From Lachnospiraceae bacterium (GTDB taxonomy: Bacteria; Bacillota_A; Clostridia; Lachnospirales; Lachnospiraceae): 6,553 bases of DNA. This document shows, in pieces, positions 6,014 to 6,553 of this stretch. Under the pieces are notes generated by a model. The model did not search any database. It saw only the letters and a list, made by a program, of their open reading frames with translations, and was not told the DNA's origin. Position numbers and translations under genes: made by a program. Position 1 is the first letter of the stretch, and each line of letters starts with the position of its first letter. The stretch lies in contig VSOD01000243.1 in NCBI GenBank assembly GCA_009774655.1, forward strand, positions 1 to 6,553. Reading direction: 5' to 3'.

Positions 6014-6051
6014 CTTCAACAAAATATTTTAAAAAAACGCCCTCACCCTAC

Positions 6052-6071
6052 TTGCATCATTGTTGCATCAT
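6052..6071. repeat. TTGCATCAT tandem direct repeat, possible operator
   Basis: TTGCATCAT occurs at 6052-6060 and 6063-6071, spaced by TG, an 11-bp period near one helical turn. Such side-by-side repeats can be binding sites for a regulator acting on the divergent promoters. No regulator is identifiable. Confidence 0.4.
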
Positions 6072-6260
6072 TTATCCGGGCGGCCTTGTCATTTCGGCGC
6101 TGCCGTGTCATACTGAGTCATGTTCCTGTTGTACCGGATATCTGGAAACAGCTTCGCCGCCTGTTATGGCTGATGCCGGTTCACACGATCCCATATGTGA
6201 CCGGGCGGCCCGAAACGTTTCTTTCGACAAAATCTGTGAGACTATACAAGGAGGGGGAAC

Positions 6261-6553
6261 ATGGAACAGAACCGGATCAGGCTGCTTAAGGCAGATGAGA
6301 TTGAATGCAGGATCGCCATGATCAATGAGAAAGGCTTAAGTCTTTTACTCTATAAGGATGCAAGGGTGGACCAGAAGATCCTTGATGAGACATTTGGGAT
6401 ATTTGGATGGAAACGCAGCCACCAGTGCATAGATGGGAACCTGTACTGTACAGTGGAGATACGCGATAAGGAAACTGGAGAATGGATCGCAAAGCAGGAT
6501 GTAGGGACGATGAGCTGTTCGGAGAAAGAAAAAGGGCAGGCTTCCGACAGTTT
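6261..6553 (+). CDS. Rad52-like phage-type single-strand DNA annealing protein, N-terminal part (runs off window)
   Basis: Only the first 97 codons are present; the frame is open at the window end. The start is clear: AAGGAGGGGG (6248-6257) lies just before the ATG. Landmarks match the Rad52/22-type annealing proteins of Firmicute prophages and conjugative elements as I remember them: ILLYKDAR-like LLLYKDARVDQKILDETFG (29-46), GW followed by a basic stretch (49-52), IDGNLYCTVEIRDKETGEW (57-75), and EKEKGQASDS (88-97) at the cut, where a KRA-containing helix usually follows. Such proteins pair complementary single strands in recombination. Codon choice (AGG, ATA, GGA/GGG) looks unlike the neighbouring genes, which suggests horizontal origin. 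The neighbours that would prove a phage, ICE or plasmid lie outside the window. Confidence 0.75.
   Translation, partial: MEQNRIRLLKADEIECRIAMINEKGLSLLLYKDARVDQKILDETFGIFGWKRSHQCIDGNLYCTVEIRDKETGEWIAKQDVGTMSCSEKEKGQASDS

Larger units (their letters stand above)
5957..6260. other. 304-nt divergent intergenic region
   Basis: This region separates the leftward sigma gene from the rightward Rad52-like gene. Its left part holds the ECF promoter (5983-6013) with an A/T-rich stretch upstream of the -35 (6014-6037, including palindrome AAAATATTTT at 6021-6030). Its right part holds a TTGCATCAT tandem repeat (6052-6071), CCGGGCGGCC at 6076-6085 and 6201-6210, and an imperfect stem CCGGTTCACA (6176-6185) with TGTGACCGG (6196-6204). 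Open frames here show no recognisable family, and I find no convincing promoter for the rightward gene. Confidence 0.5.

Noticed and set aside
6227..6248. TCGACA...TATACA as promoter for the Rad52-like gene
   Set aside because: The spacing is only 13 nt, and the start point would fall inside the ribosome binding site.
6052..6321. Rightward open frames upstream of and overlapping the Rad52-like gene
   Set aside because: They have no ribosome binding site and no recognisable family, and they run out of frame into a gene with a clear start.

Overview
The window looks like a chromosomal segment of a Clostridia-type Firmicute, most likely a Lachnospiraceae member. The supporting signs are strong AGGAGG-type ribosome binding sites, roughly balanced base composition, an Rpn-family protein ending in AEI heptads, a lipoprotein amino-acid binding protein with a long Ala/Asp/Glu linker, and an ECF sigma factor paired with a DUF4179-type membrane protein. 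The taxonomic call is inferred from gene style and was not searched.

Layout, left to right. (1) 1-80: a cluster of short ATCGGAAT repeats and a perfect 24-bp palindrome. (2) 84-668 (+): the C-terminal part of an Rpn-family PD-(D/E)XK nuclease whose N-terminal catalytic region is missing. (3) 741-792: a bidirectional terminator between this gene and the convergent transporter locus. (4) 874-3770 (-): a complete polar amino-acid ABC importer, transcribed as permease (3770-3072), ATPase (2880-2158), then lipoprotein binding protein (1845-874). Its gaps of 191 and 312 nt are unusually long for one operon, and it has a roughly 200-nt leader. The leader region holds an extended -10 promoter inside a 35-bp inverted repeat, a perfect 12-bp stem-loop and a possible 25-codon upstream ORF overlapping the permease start. 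(5) 4084-5872 (-): a sigma/anti-sigma pair with an 11-nt overlap. The ECF sigma factor is preceded by a textbook ECF-type promoter (TGTAACC, 17 nt, GTCTAAT), so autoregulation is likely. (6) 6261 to the window end (+): the start of a divergent Rad52-like single-strand-annealing protein, typical of prophages and conjugative elements. Its codon use differs from its neighbours, so the right edge may enter a mobile element.

How the genes work together. The permease, ATPase and binding protein form one importer, probably for a polar amino acid or cystine; the substrate cannot be fixed from sequence. The sigma factor and DUF4179 protein form an envelope-signal switch: the membrane protein holds the sigma factor until a signal releases it, and the sigma factor then activates its own promoter. 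Nothing links the sigma pair to the importer beyond adjacency on the same strand.

I see no clear new multi-gene system. The least explained items are the repeat cluster at the truncated Rpn gene, the duplicated 29-bp element between permease and ATPase, and the operator-like palindrome over the importer promoter.
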